DNA from: Roseovarius albus | Lineage (GTDB): Bacteria > Pseudomonadota > Alphaproteobacteria > Rhodobacterales > Rhodobacteraceae | Assembly: GCF_900172335.1 (NCBI RefSeq) | Contig: NZ_FWFX01000006.1 | Location: 1 to 64,000 of the forward strand | Direction of reading: 5' to 3' | Length of the DNA: 64,000 nucleotides | Shown here: positions 19,150 through 27,987 of the stretch, piece after piece | Position numbering within the stretch: position 1 is the first letter of the stretch | Layout of the letters: each line of letters opens with the position of its first letter | Made by a program: the position numbers and the translations under genes | The notes under the pieces: model-generated | What the model was told of the DNA's origin: nothing | Seen by the model: the letters and a program-made list of their open reading frames with translations, nothing else | Databases searched by the model: none

Positions 19150-20835
19150 ATGCAGGCGGAGCAAAGTATTTGGCCTTTTGCGATTGGGCAGCGAATATTA
19201 TTTGCAATATGTATTCTGTGTTTGAGTGTTGTGACACCCTCTTTCGTGTTGGCGCAAGAAACCGAAGAAAATTTCATTGAGGATGCAGAGCAAACTCAGA
19301 TCGTAGGCGATGAAACATACGTCGCGCCTGTCGTGGTGGAGGGTGAGGTCCTGTTTCAGGTACGAGGTTTCACCGCGTTGCCGGCGGATGAGCGGGCCGA
19401 AACAATCGCTACGAAGATTATTGAATTGGCGGAGGCTTCCGAAGAGCCCAGTGTCGAAATCGAAGTATTACCGCACAGATATGGAAAGGTTCTTGTTTCT
19501 GGCGATATTCAAATTGTCGTTGTCACCGGTGCAGAAGCGAAACTCGAAGGTTTGAAAGTCGAAGCGTTAGGAGAGCTTTACGCAGAGCAAGTTAAGACAG
19601 CTGTTGAAGCTTATCGAGCCAAACGGACACAATCAGCTCGGATTAATAGCGCGACTCACGCATTTGCTTGGACAGTGGGTTTTATACTGTTGTCGATACT
19701 GTTCTTCCGCCGAAGAAACAGTTTAGTTCGTGCAGTTGGACGGTTTGTAGAAGGCCGCTTTGCGGATGTCGAACAGGTGACGAAGACAATTGTACGAGGT
19801 CAGGCCGTCGCAGGGCTCGTTAGATTTATTCTGCAATTGCTGTGCTGGGGCTCCTATTTCATGGTGTTCTATTACTATCTTTCTTTGGTCATGTTTTCGA
19901 TCGCGGAAACTCGACCGCTGGCGCAGCTATTGTTGACTTACGTCACCGACCCATTGATCGATATTTTAAAGGGCTTCGTCGCCTATCTACCAAGCCTGAT
20001 AACGCTGGTTATTATCGTCTTTATAACGCGGTATTTGATCCAAGGTGTTAAGGTTCTGTTGGACAACGTCGAAGCGGGCGTACTTGAACTGGGCGACTTT
20101 GAGCGGCATTGGGTGGCCCCGACCTATTTCCTGTCGCGTATCGTTATCATCGGCATCGCTTTGGTGTTTGCCTATCCGCATATTCCGGGGTCAGATTCGG
20201 CGGCCTTTCAGGGGCTGACGATCATCGCAGGGGTGATGGTGTCGCTGGGATCGAACACTGTTGTCAGCAATATCATGGCGGGTTTGTTTGTCATCTATCG
20301 CCGTAGCACGAATGTTGGTGATCGTATCAAGGTGGGAGACCTGACAGGAGACGTCGTCGAGATCAAACTGATGGAGACGATTTTAAAGTCGCTCAAAAAT
20401 GAGCTGATCAGTATTCCGAATGCAAAGCTGTTGAATTCCGAAGTCGTGAACTATACGCGGGTCATCGATGGGCGCGGACTCTTGGTGCATACCGTGGTTG
20501 GCATCGGTTATGAAGAACCGCCCAAAAAGATCGAAGCCATGTTGATCGAAGCGGCAGATCGGACCAAAGGTCTGAAAAAAACGCCAAAGCCTTTTGTTTT
20601 GTGGTCGCAACTGGCGGATTACGCCATCAATTACGAGATCAATGCCTTCACCTCGCGTGGGGGACATTTGCCAAAGATCATGTCGGACCTGCACTCCAAC
20701 ATCGTGGATGTGTTCAACGAAAATAACACCCAGATTATGACGCCATCATATGAGGCGGATCCAGAGATTCCAAAAATCCCGAACGAAGACTGGGATGGTA
20801 CACTGGCACATCAATTGGGGGTGGAGCAGAAGTGA
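19150..20835 (+). CDS. MscS-family mechanosensitive channel
   Basis: 561 residues from the ATG at 19150, preceded by GGGGAC; another ATG lies 15 bases upstream without a site. It has a signal peptide or first membrane segment (to VLAQ), a periplasmic soluble part (about 35-165), then about five membrane segments. The MscS core includes GVMVSLGSNTVVSNIMAGL lining the pore and VGDRIKVGDLTGDVVEI of the beta domain. The C-terminal cytoplasmic alpha/beta domain follows. It should release solutes on hypo-osmotic shock. The long periplasmic N-terminus is typical of larger family members. Confidence 0.92.
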   Translation: MQAEQSIWPFAIGQRILFAICILCLSVVTPSFVLAQETEENFIEDAEQTQIVGDETYVAPVVVEGEVLFQVRGFTALPADERAETIATKIIELAEASEEPSVEIEVLPHRYGKVLVSGDIQIVVVTGAEAKLEGLKVEALGELYAEQVKTAVEAYRAKRTQSARINSATHAFAWTVGFILLSILFFRRRNSLVRAVGRFVEGRFADVEQVTKTIVRGQAVAGLVRFILQLLCWGSYFMVFYYYLSLVMFSIAETRPLAQLLLTYVTDPLIDILKGFVAYLPSLITLVIIVFITRYLIQGVKVLLDNVEAGVLELGDFERHWVAPTYFLSRIVIIGIALVFAYPHIPGSDSAAFQGLTIIAGVMVSLGSNTVVSNIMAGLFVIYRRSTNVGDRIKVGDLTGDVVEIKLMETILKSLKNELISIPNAKLLNSEVVNYTRVIDGRGLLVHTVVGIGYEEPPKKIEAMLIEAADRTKGLKKTPKPFVLWSQLADYAINYEINAFTSRGGHLPKIMSDLHSNIVDVFNENNTQIMTPSYEADPEIPKIPNEDWDGTLAHQLGVEQK

Positions 20836-20899
20836 CCTTACTTTGCAGTTATGTCATATCACTTCAATAAGGAACCAATCCAACTTGAGAGCATCTTTT

Positions 20900-21157
20900 A
20901 TGAGAGCAATATGCGTGCTGCTATTTCCTGTACTTCTGCTGGCCTGCGGGTCGGTGACTGAAGATACGCCGGGGCAGATTTATAGGGTCAAAAGCGGAAG
21001 CGTGACCATCCTTGGAGCAAAAAATCACGGTGCAGAAGCCAAACCGACACGGCGGATGATTGAACAGGCTCAGGAAGCTTGCCCCGGTGCAAGCTACCGA
21101 TCGGCTGTGCCGTCAGTAGAAGATTTTAACATGTACGAATACACATTTAGTTGCTGA
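20900..21157 (+). CDS. Small lipoprotein of unknown function
   Basis: 85 residues from the ATG at 20900. A short positively charged start and hydrophobic run lead to the lipobox LLAC with Cys16. The mature part of about 70 residues has two more cysteines (QEACPG and the final residue), which could form a disulfide in the periplasm. No family recognised. Retention after lipidation is unclear; residue +2 is Gly. It lies 64 bases after the MscS gene on the same strand and may be cotranscribed. Confidence 0.7.
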   Translation: MRAICVLLFPVLLLACGSVTEDTPGQIYRVKSGSVTILGAKNHGAEAKPTRRMIEQAQEACPGASYRSAVPSVEDFNMYEYTFSC

Positions 21158-21371
21158 GGCAAACACGACGAACCTGCGCAGCCAATCACATGCCAAAACA
21201 AGGTTGCGCCTGTGCACAGAATTTGAATGAGCAATCTTGCAGGCGCTGAAACCGAACAATTGGGGTTCGCGATTGAAAGAGCCGTCAGATCAACACGCGT
21301 CCAGTTGAGCCGTTAATGTGAACGCCTATGCAAGAGGACCGTAGACGCCATCAATTGCGGTGCATCAGGAC

Positions 21372-21809
21372 CTATGCCGCCTTTTTTAGCGGCATGGCTG
21401 ATTTGTTCTTGTAATACCACTTGAGCCATTGCTTGATACTTTTGCTCATGCCTTTGCAAGTAATCAGTTTGCGGGCCTTCTTTGGCGAGATGACGATGCG
21501 CTTGCGTTGGTGCATTTCATCCCATTTGTCATTCATCTTTTCGACTTGCATCGGATACAGGGTTAAGTCGATTTTGTCGCCGTTCCGGATGATGGTTGTG
21601 GTGAATTCGGCGTTTTTATCGACCCTGCCTTTCAGGCCGGCCTCTTCCAACGCTTCCTGCATCGCGGACTTGCGTTTGGACAGGTCAGAAATTTTACCGC
21701 CCTTGGGAAATATCCACTGCCTATGCGTGCGGCTGGTAACCATCACGATGCGAGTTTTGTTGCCGTCCTTAAAATAGGGGACAACGCCATATTGTTGTTT
21801 GCGTGCCAT
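21372..21809 (-). CDS. Nudix hydrolase-like protein with altered Nudix box
   Basis: 145 residues of the Nudix fold: QYGVVPYFKDG..RIVMVTSRTHRQWIFPKGG, then the helix KSAMQEALEEAGLKG. Compared with the consensus G-x5-E-x7-REUxEExGU, the first Glu is Leu and the Arg is Gln, while the central EExG pair that binds metal is kept. The short basic C-terminus and the WIFPKGG motif recall diphosphoinositol-polyphosphate-type members. Substrate unknown; activity may be weak or changed. GAGGTGAG upstream supports the start. Confidence 0.82.
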   Translation of the reverse strand: MARKQQYGVVPYFKDGNKTRIVMVTSRTHRQWIFPKGGKISDLSKRKSAMQEALEEAGLKGRVDKNAEFTTTIIRNGDKIDLTLYPMQVEKMNDKWDEMHQRKRIVISPKKARKLITCKGMSKSIKQWLKWYYKNKSAMPLKKAA

Positions 21810-22025
21810 ATCTTTTGCTCACCTCAATTGACGGAAGCGATCGGCCAATTCTGTGGCAACCCGTCGTTTGTCCGCCTCTATTTTCCTGCCTCATGTTTGG
21901 GCAGGTTTGGTCATTATGTCCTTAGAATAGCTTAAGAACACCAGATAGGATAGGTTTTTGTGAAATCAACACTACACTTGGGGCGCCTGGCTAAGGCGGT
22001 TTTCAAGGCCGGGCAACGATCCAAA

Positions 22026-25000
22026 TTATGCCATTGCAGGTTCCATCGCCTGTTGCTTATGCGCAGAACGCACAAAGAATATGTAGTAGAATACTGGTGC
22101 CGCGATCAGGGTCAGGACCGAGGCAAAGGCCAAACCACCCATGATGGTGATTGCCATCGAGACAAAGAAGGCATCCCAGATCAGCGGGATCATCCCCAGA
22201 ATGGTTGTCGCAGCAGCCAGGATCACCGGGCGCACACGCGAGGTGCTTGCCTTGACGATGGCATCAGCCAACGGCAGCTGCGGCTCTTCACGGCGGACGA
22301 TGTCAATCTCTTCGACCAGAACGATGCCGTTCTTGATCAGCATGCCTGAAAGCGACAGCAGGCCCAGAAGCGCGGTGAAGGTGAAAGGCAGGCCAGTACC
22401 CAACAGGCCGATGGTGACACCATTGACAGACATCGGCACCAACAGCCAGATGATTAGCGGCTGACGCAGGGCGTTAAACAGCAAGATCGAAATCAGAACC
22501 ATGATGATGATGCTGAACGGTAGCTGAGCGGCCAAACTAGCCTGCGCCTCGGACGAGCTTTCCAGATCGCCGCCCCATTCCATCTTGTAGCCTGCGGGCA
22601 GGGGCATGTTGTCGATCACATCTTTCACTTGCGATTGCACTTGTGGTGCCGTCAGGCCCAGCTTGATTTCGGCGCCGACGGTGAGGGTCAAAACCCGGTC
22701 GCGACGATGCACGAGCGTGTTTTGCGGCTCGAACACCAGACCATCGATCACCTGCTCCATTGGAACAAACTCATCTGCACTTGCTGAAAAGAGTTTCATA
22801 TCTGTCAGCGCGAGCGTGGAATCGGGCGAAAGGCGCAAGACGATGGGGATCTGACGTTCGCCTTCGCGGTAGACACCAGCGGTGAGTCCTTCGGTCGCGA
22901 ACATGAAGGCATTGGTGACATTTTCACGGGTGATGCCGGCCTCTTGCGCGCGATCATCGGCGTAGACAGCCCGTAGCACCTGTTCCATTTCACGCCAGTC
23001 AATGAAGAGCGTGGTGATGTCATCGGTGGCTTCGGCCATCAGGCGCATGGCTTCGTCGCCCAGATCACGCAGAACCTCAGGATCCGGTCCGGAGAAACGT
23101 GCTTCGATCGGGGTGCCGCCACCTGGGCCAAAGGCCAGACGTTTGGCGCGGAATTCACCTTCGGGCAAATTATGGGCGGCGACGGTCAACATCTCATCGG
23201 CAAGGGCTGAGATTGTATCGATGGTTTCCGTGCGTATGATGATGTGTCCGTAACTGGGGTTTGGATCCTCAGCCTGATAGGTCAGCATGAAACGTGACGC
23301 ACCTTGGCCGACGTAGGTGGTGTAGGAGACCACATCATCTCTTTGTTCGAGCCAGTTTTCGATGACTTCAAGGTCGCGCGAGGTTTGGTGGATCGAGGCA
23401 CTTTGGGGCAGCTTGTAGTGCACAAACAAAAGCGGCGTGTTGCTGTCGGGGAAAAACTGCTGCTTGATGCTGCCGAACCCGGCGTAGCAAACCACCGTAA
23501 TCCCGACGAGGCCCGCAACAACTAGCCAGCGCAGGCGTATAGCTGCATTGAGGGCTTTGCCGTAGACGCGGAACAGCGGACCGTCGTAGCCGCTGCCTGA
23601 GTCATCTGATGTGCCTTGCTTGAAGAAATAGTGGCCGAGCAGGGGCGTGGCCGTCAGGGCCAGCACCCACGACAGTATTAAAGAGATGCCGATCACGGCG
23701 AAGAGGGAGAATAGAAACTCACCCGTCGCATCGTTGCTGAGGCCAATCCCGGCAAAGGCCATGATGCCGATCACGGTTGCACCCAGCAGGGGGATCTGGG
23801 TTTTGCTGGCCGCATCATCCGCCGCATCACGAGAGTTCGATCCGCGTTGCATGGCGATTTGCATGCCTTCTGCGACCACGATGGCGTTGTCGACCAACAT
23901 GCCCATGGCAATGATCAAAGCGCCAAGTGAGATGCGCTCCATCTCAATCGAGAAGAAGTTCATGAACATCACGGTGCCAACCACGGTCAATAAAAGCGTG
24001 GAGCCCACAACAACAGCCGCGCGCCAGCCCATGAAGAGGGCGAGAACGACCACCACAATGGTCACAGACATGGCGAGGTTGACGAGGAAGTCGTTCGAGG
24101 CTTCTTCGACCACAAGGTGCTGCTGGTAAATCGGAGCAAGGTTTACACCGGCGGGGATGTCGCCTGCCAGTTCAGCCAGTTTGGCATCGGCACGCTTGCC
24201 TACATCGACGATGTTTTCGTCGGCAATGCCCGCAACGCCAAGCGTAAAGGCGGGTATGCCGTTGTGGCGGATAAAGACATCTGGGTTGGTTTCCTGAGCG
24301 CGATAGACCTCGGAAAAGTCATCGAGGTTGACGATTTCGCCGTCAACGCCGACGGTCAGACCGGCAATCTCATCGACAGTTTCGTCGCCTTCGGGGGCCT
24401 GGATCAGGGTGCGGCCATCAGAGGATTGGAGGCTGCCGCCGTCCACAACCGCGTTGGCATTGGCGATGGCGTCTTGAATGGCGCTTGGGGCGACATTCTG
24501 ATTGGTGGCGACCACGAGGTTGGGTTCAACATAGACCACTTCGTTGGGGATGCCCGCAACCTCGACGTCCGCAACGCCTTCGACGGTCAGTAATTCGCGC
24601 CGCATGAAGGTGGACAGCTCATAAAGTTCAGCGTCCGAGAAACCCGGAGCAGTCACAGCGTAGTAAATGCCAAACACGTCGCCGTAGGTGTCATTCACAT
24701 AGGGCACCGTGGCCCCAGTGGGGAGACGCGCGTCCGAGACGCGGTTGCGCAGCTTGGTCCAGATTTCGGGTAGTTCGGTACCGTCGTACTGGTCCTTCAT
24801 GTCAATGGTGATCCATGACAGGCCGGGCTGGTTCATCGAGCGGATTTCATCCACTTCGCCCATTTTCTGAATTTCAGACTCTAGCGGTTCAGAAATTTCT
24901 TCGGCGACTTGTTCCGCCGAGGCACCGGGGTATTGGGTAATAACAACGGCGGTTTTGATAGTAAAGGCGGGATCTTCAAGACGCCCAAGGCTGAAAAAGC

Positions 25001-25082
25001 CCCAGATGCCCCCTAAAAGGCAGCCTAGCATGATCAGCCATGTGATCAGCGGCTTGTCGATGGAAAAGCGTGCGATGTTCAT
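22026..25082 (-). CDS. RND efflux permease (AcrB/HAE1 family)
   Basis: 1018 residues, full length for an inner-membrane proton-driven RND pump. It starts MNIARFSIDKPLITW, has the first membrane helix, a periplasmic porter domain, a second helix block with GMLVDNAIVVAEGM (TM4 with the proton-relay aspartate region), and a repeat of the pattern in the second half (SLSGMLIKNGIVLVEEI). The adaptor gene lies 11 bases upstream on the same strand. No outer-membrane TolC partner is encoded here. Substrate is not readable from sequence; drugs, lipids or detergents are usual. Confidence 0.95.
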   Translation of the reverse strand: MNIARFSIDKPLITWLIMLGCLLGGIWGFFSLGRLEDPAFTIKTAVVITQYPGASAEQVAEEISEPLESEIQKMGEVDEIRSMNQPGLSWITIDMKDQYDGTELPEIWTKLRNRVSDARLPTGATVPYVNDTYGDVFGIYYAVTAPGFSDAELYELSTFMRRELLTVEGVADVEVAGIPNEVVYVEPNLVVATNQNVAPSAIQDAIANANAVVDGGSLQSSDGRTLIQAPEGDETVDEIAGLTVGVDGEIVNLDDFSEVYRAQETNPDVFIRHNGIPAFTLGVAGIADENIVDVGKRADAKLAELAGDIPAGVNLAPIYQQHLVVEEASNDFLVNLAMSVTIVVVVLALFMGWRAAVVVGSTLLLTVVGTVMFMNFFSIEMERISLGALIIAMGMLVDNAIVVAEGMQIAMQRGSNSRDAADDAASKTQIPLLGATVIGIMAFAGIGLSNDATGEFLFSLFAVIGISLILSWVLALTATPLLGHYFFKQGTSDDSGSGYDGPLFRVYGKALNAAIRLRWLVVAGLVGITVVCYAGFGSIKQQFFPDSNTPLLFVHYKLPQSASIHQTSRDLEVIENWLEQRDDVVSYTTYVGQGASRFMLTYQAEDPNPSYGHIIIRTETIDTISALADEMLTVAAHNLPEGEFRAKRLAFGPGGGTPIEARFSGPDPEVLRDLGDEAMRLMAEATDDITTLFIDWREMEQVLRAVYADDRAQEAGITRENVTNAFMFATEGLTAGVYREGERQIPIVLRLSPDSTLALTDMKLFSASADEFVPMEQVIDGLVFEPQNTLVHRRDRVLTLTVGAEIKLGLTAPQVQSQVKDVIDNMPLPAGYKMEWGGDLESSSEAQASLAAQLPFSIIIMVLISILLFNALRQPLIIWLLVPMSVNGVTIGLLGTGLPFTFTALLGLLSLSGMLIKNGIVLVEEIDIVRREEPQLPLADAIVKASTSRVRPVILAAATTILGMIPLIWDAFFVSMAITIMGGLAFASVLTLIAAPVFYYIFFVRSAHKQQAMEPAMA

Positions 25083-25093
25083 GATCCGGCCCC

Positions 25094-26131
25094 TTAGTTT
25101 GCGAAGCCGGTGAAGCGGCGCACGGTTTGGCCGTCGCTTAGCTCGGATGCGCCTGCCGCCGCGATTTCATCGCCGGGGTTAAGGCCCGAGACGACCTGTA
25201 CTTCACCCTTGTTCGATGGGGTGATTTCCACCGGGCGGGGGGACATGGTGCCCTGATCATCGCTGGTGGGTTCAAACACCATGACCGAGGTGCTGCCATC
25301 ATTTTCTGTGACGATCGCTGCGGCAGGGACAGTGAAGTGTTCGGTCTGGCCTTGTTGGATTGCGATCACGGTGGCCGATGAACCGGGCAGGATCACCAGA
25401 TGTTCGGGTGGGGCCATGCCAAAGGTGATGGTGAAGGTCTGGCCAATTGTCGAGGTTTCGGCGTTGAATTCACGCACTTCGACGGGAAAGGTTTCGTCGC
25501 TGGCTGGGAATTGCGCGAAAATTTCGAAATCCGGGTCTTTGCCGGCTTGCTGGAACAGAACCTCGGGAACATCGATTTCGATTCGCAGGTCTGACATGTC
25601 GTGCAGGCGGACAACTGGCGTGCCTGCATTGATGGTTGTGAAATTAGATAGGCTACGCGCGGCCACAAGGCCGTCGAATGGTGCCAATAGGGTGGCTTCG
25701 TTCAGGTTTCGCTCGGCATCACGTAGGTTGATCTTGGCCAGATCATCAGCCGTTTGGGCGTCGTCAACGCTGACTTGGCTGACGGTATTGCCTTCAAGCA
25801 GTTTGAAACGGGCGAGGTCCCGGTCAGCCTGTTCCTTTTGCACACGGGCTTGATCCAGTGAGATTTCAAAGGGTTCGAGGTCAAGTTTGGCGATCAGATC
25901 GCCCTGTTTAACGGGCTCGCCTTCGGTCACGGGGAATTCTACGATCTGACCTGACACCTGAAAGGCGAGATCAACAGTTTCCTTCGCTACGACTCGGCCA
26001 AAGAACTGGCGCGTTACGCTGCCGTCGCTATCTTCGACTTTCATGAGCTTGACCGGTTTGATAATTTCTTGCGCCATCAGGGGCGCGGCTATCGCGAGAA
26101 GTGCGGCTGAAGTGACAGAAATGAGTCTCAT
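25094..26131 (-). CDS. RND efflux periplasmic adaptor (membrane fusion protein)
   Basis: 345 residues with a signal peptide (MRLISVTSAALLAIAAPLMAQE). The adaptor domain order follows: barrel-sandwich/lipoyl half (VVAKETVDLAFQVSGQIVEF with VTEGEPVKQGDLIAKLD), an alpha-helical hairpin (about 75-125), the second lipoyl half (NEATLLAPFDGLVAARSL), and the beta-barrel and membrane-proximal domains. It bridges the RND pump to an outer-membrane channel. First gene of the pair; a 14-base palindrome 42 bases before its start probably controls transcription. Confidence 0.94.
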   Translation of the reverse strand: MRLISVTSAALLAIAAPLMAQEIIKPVKLMKVEDSDGSVTRQFFGRVVAKETVDLAFQVSGQIVEFPVTEGEPVKQGDLIAKLDLEPFEISLDQARVQKEQADRDLARFKLLEGNTVSQVSVDDAQTADDLAKINLRDAERNLNEATLLAPFDGLVAARSLSNFTTINAGTPVVRLHDMSDLRIEIDVPEVLFQQAGKDPDFEIFAQFPASDETFPVEVREFNAETSTIGQTFTITFGMAPPEHLVILPGSSATVIAIQQGQTEHFTVPAAAIVTENDGSTSVMVFEPTSDDQGTMSPRPVEITPSNKGEVQVVSGLNPGDEIAAAGASELSDGQTVRRFTGFAN

Positions 26132-26172
26132 GCTGGGGACCTTTGCCTCGAATTGTGCTGCGCCGCCATATC

Positions 26173-26186
26173 AAACTAATTAGTTT
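26173..26186 (-). promoter_or_regulatory. Perfect palindrome, likely operator of the RND efflux pair
   Basis: AAACTAATTAGTTT is fully self-complementary and sits 42 bases before the adaptor ATG, where TetR-type repressors of efflux operons usually bind. No TetR gene is in the window, so the regulator would be encoded elsewhere. Confidence 0.6.
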
Positions 26187-26631
26187 AGTTAAAGCAGGAA
26201 GCTGTGCTGTGATCTTATGCGAATTTAGCATGAATCACTTTGCATGAGGCAAGAATGCGGTGATGCGATTCCCCAAAAAAGGTCTTTTTCATGTCAATTA
26301 GGAAGAAAATGTGACGGATTTTAATACGCGCATTTTTTTGCCGCCCCAATCAATCGTTTAGGCATTTTCGCGCCATTGCATCAGCACGATATTGCTCGCT
26401 ATTGTAGTGGTGTGGCTTCGGAAATAGCGTCAAAATTGCCTTGAGGGTGCAGGATATGCATCGCCTTGGCAAAGTGAGAGAAGGCCACGTTTTCAAAGTT
26501 TGGCGCAGAGTTGTGTCAGATCGAACTGGCGTACCGATTGGGCGCCGGGAGGGTTTTCTTTGTTGTGATGAATGCGTGTTGAGCAGACTCGAAATGACAA
26601 ATGGCGAACACAACGCCAGAAAGGACCAATC
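26187..26631. other. Spacer between the efflux operon and the CAP gene
   Basis: About 445 bases, AT-rich near the efflux side. Apart from the flanking operator and the AGGA ribosome site at the right edge, no gene, tRNA or strong hairpin is visible. The short frames lack start signals and protein character. Confidence 0.45.
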
Positions 26632-27729
26632 ATGTCTCAGGCAAATGCACTTGAAGTATTGATGCTTGGATTAATCAACAAAGAGCGCGCGGCGATAGGG
26701 CTGGCGCCACTACGCTTTAACGGGGATCTGAATGAGGCCAGCGAAGATCACAGCGATTGGATGCTGGACAAGGATGAGTTTTCACACACCGGCGAAGGCG
26801 GGTCGTCCGCCGGGGATCGAATTGTCAGTGCCGGTTATGTTTTGGAAGGAAATTGGACCTGGGGTGAAAACATTGGCTGGCAAAGCGAACGTGGAGCGCC
26901 GGGGTTGGAAGACGATGTACGCGACATCCATGAAAGCCTGATGAACAGCCCAGGGCACCGCGCCAACATTCTGAATCCGGATTACGAAGAAATCGGGATC
27001 GGGATTGAACGCGGCGATTTTCGTGGCTTTGATGGTGTGATGATCACTCAAAACTTTGGCACGACCGATGCCACCTCTGTCGAAGAACCCGCTGAGCCAG
27101 AAGCTCCTGTGATCCCGGAGCCAGAGGTTCCAGTTGTGGACAATGACGAGGTTCCACAAGAAGACGTGGTCGACGAAGATCCAGTGATCGTGGCCGAATT
27201 GCCAGAGGATGAGACACCTACGGACGAAAACGTTCCTCTGGAGGACGAGGTGCCAGAGGAGGAAGATGTTCCTGACGTGGTCGAATTGCCAGATGAAGAG
27301 CCGGAAGTCATGGAGCCTGAAGAAGAGGTGCCTGTAGCTGAAAATGATCCTGAACCGGAGTCCGATCCTGAGCCAGAGACACCTGTTGTTGAGGGTCCAG
27401 AAGACAATGGTCCAATGGATGATCTGCCAGAACAGGAAGAATTCGCCTTTGATTTGGACGCTTTTTTGACAGATTTGGGAAATCGGATCGAAGCATTGAT
27501 CGAAGAACGATTCCGTTTGGCATTCGGTGATAACGACAATTTTTGGTTCACTGCTCAAGATGAGGAGCCGGGAGTTTTCGAAGAAGATGACTTCATGCTT
27601 GTCGACATCAATCAGGGTGGCGGTGATGTTGTGGATACCGGGAATGGCGGCTGTGATGATTATCAGTTTTCAATGGATTGCTGTTGGAATGCATTTGATA
27701 TCAGTTCCCCTTGGGAAACTGCTGCGTAG
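26632..27729 (+). CDS. CAP/SCP-domain protein with long acidic Pro/Glu/Val-rich tail
   Basis: 365 residues from the ATG at 26632 (AGGA seven bases upstream). Residues about 6-142 form a CAP (CRISP/PR-1/YkwD) domain, with INKERAAIGLAPLRFNGDL, the FSHTG histidine, WGENIGW and SPGHRANILNPDYEEIGIGI. Residues about 145-280 are a low-complexity acidic linker of repeated PE/PV/DE units. The C-terminus (about 285-365) is acidic with FDLDAFLTDLGNRIEALIEER and a Cys-containing end (MDCCW). No signal peptide is visible although CAP proteins are usually extracellular. Type I-like secretion through the C-terminus is possible. Function unknown. Confidence 0.85.
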   Translation: MSQANALEVLMLGLINKERAAIGLAPLRFNGDLNEASEDHSDWMLDKDEFSHTGEGGSSAGDRIVSAGYVLEGNWTWGENIGWQSERGAPGLEDDVRDIHESLMNSPGHRANILNPDYEEIGIGIERGDFRGFDGVMITQNFGTTDATSVEEPAEPEAPVIPEPEVPVVDNDEVPQEDVVDEDPVIVAELPEDETPTDENVPLEDEVPEEEDVPDVVELPDEEPEVMEPEEEVPVAENDPEPESDPEPETPVVEGPEDNGPMDDLPEQEEFAFDLDAFLTDLGNRIEALIEERFRLAFGDNDNFWFTAQDEEPGVFEEDDFMLVDINQGGGDVVDTGNGGCDDYQFSMDCCWNAFDISSPWETAA

Positions 27730-27737
27730 AAGGATCG

Positions 27738-27983
27738 TCAACCACCCTTCAAGCGGCGGAGCAGCACCACCTCGCTTGAGGGAGTGATGGGCGTGAACCA
27801 ACTGTCGTTGTAGATGCGCCCATCGATGGAAACCGAGACCCCTCGGTCTAGCTGCGGTTTTAGCCCGGGATAATCCCGGGCTAAGCCATTTAGAAGTTCG
27901 CGCAGGTTGGCTGCCTCAATTTCTACGTGGGTCTGACCATCTGTAAAACCGGCCAAAGATCCCCAAAGACGCACCTGCACCAT
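27738..27983 (-). CDS. MoaD/ThiS-like small sulfur-carrier protein
   Basis: 81 residues of ubiquitin-like MoaD type, starting VQVRLWGSL and ending LLRRLKGG with the C-terminal Gly-Gly that is adenylated and thiocarboxylated. It lies four bases after the molybdenum-binding subunit gene. The likely role is sulfur donor in molybdopterin or in a cofactor step dedicated to this hydroxylase. Whether it replaces or supplements the genomic moaD cannot be decided here. Confidence 0.82.
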   Translation of the reverse strand: MVQVRLWGSLAGFTDGQTHVEIEAANLRELLNGLARDYPGLKPQLDRGVSVSIDGRIYNDSWFTPITPSSEVVLLRRLKGG

Positions 27984-27987
27984 GGCG

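Noticed and set aside
26782-27558. 258-codon minus-strand frame
   Set aside because: Antisense to the CAP-domain gene and its acidic linker.
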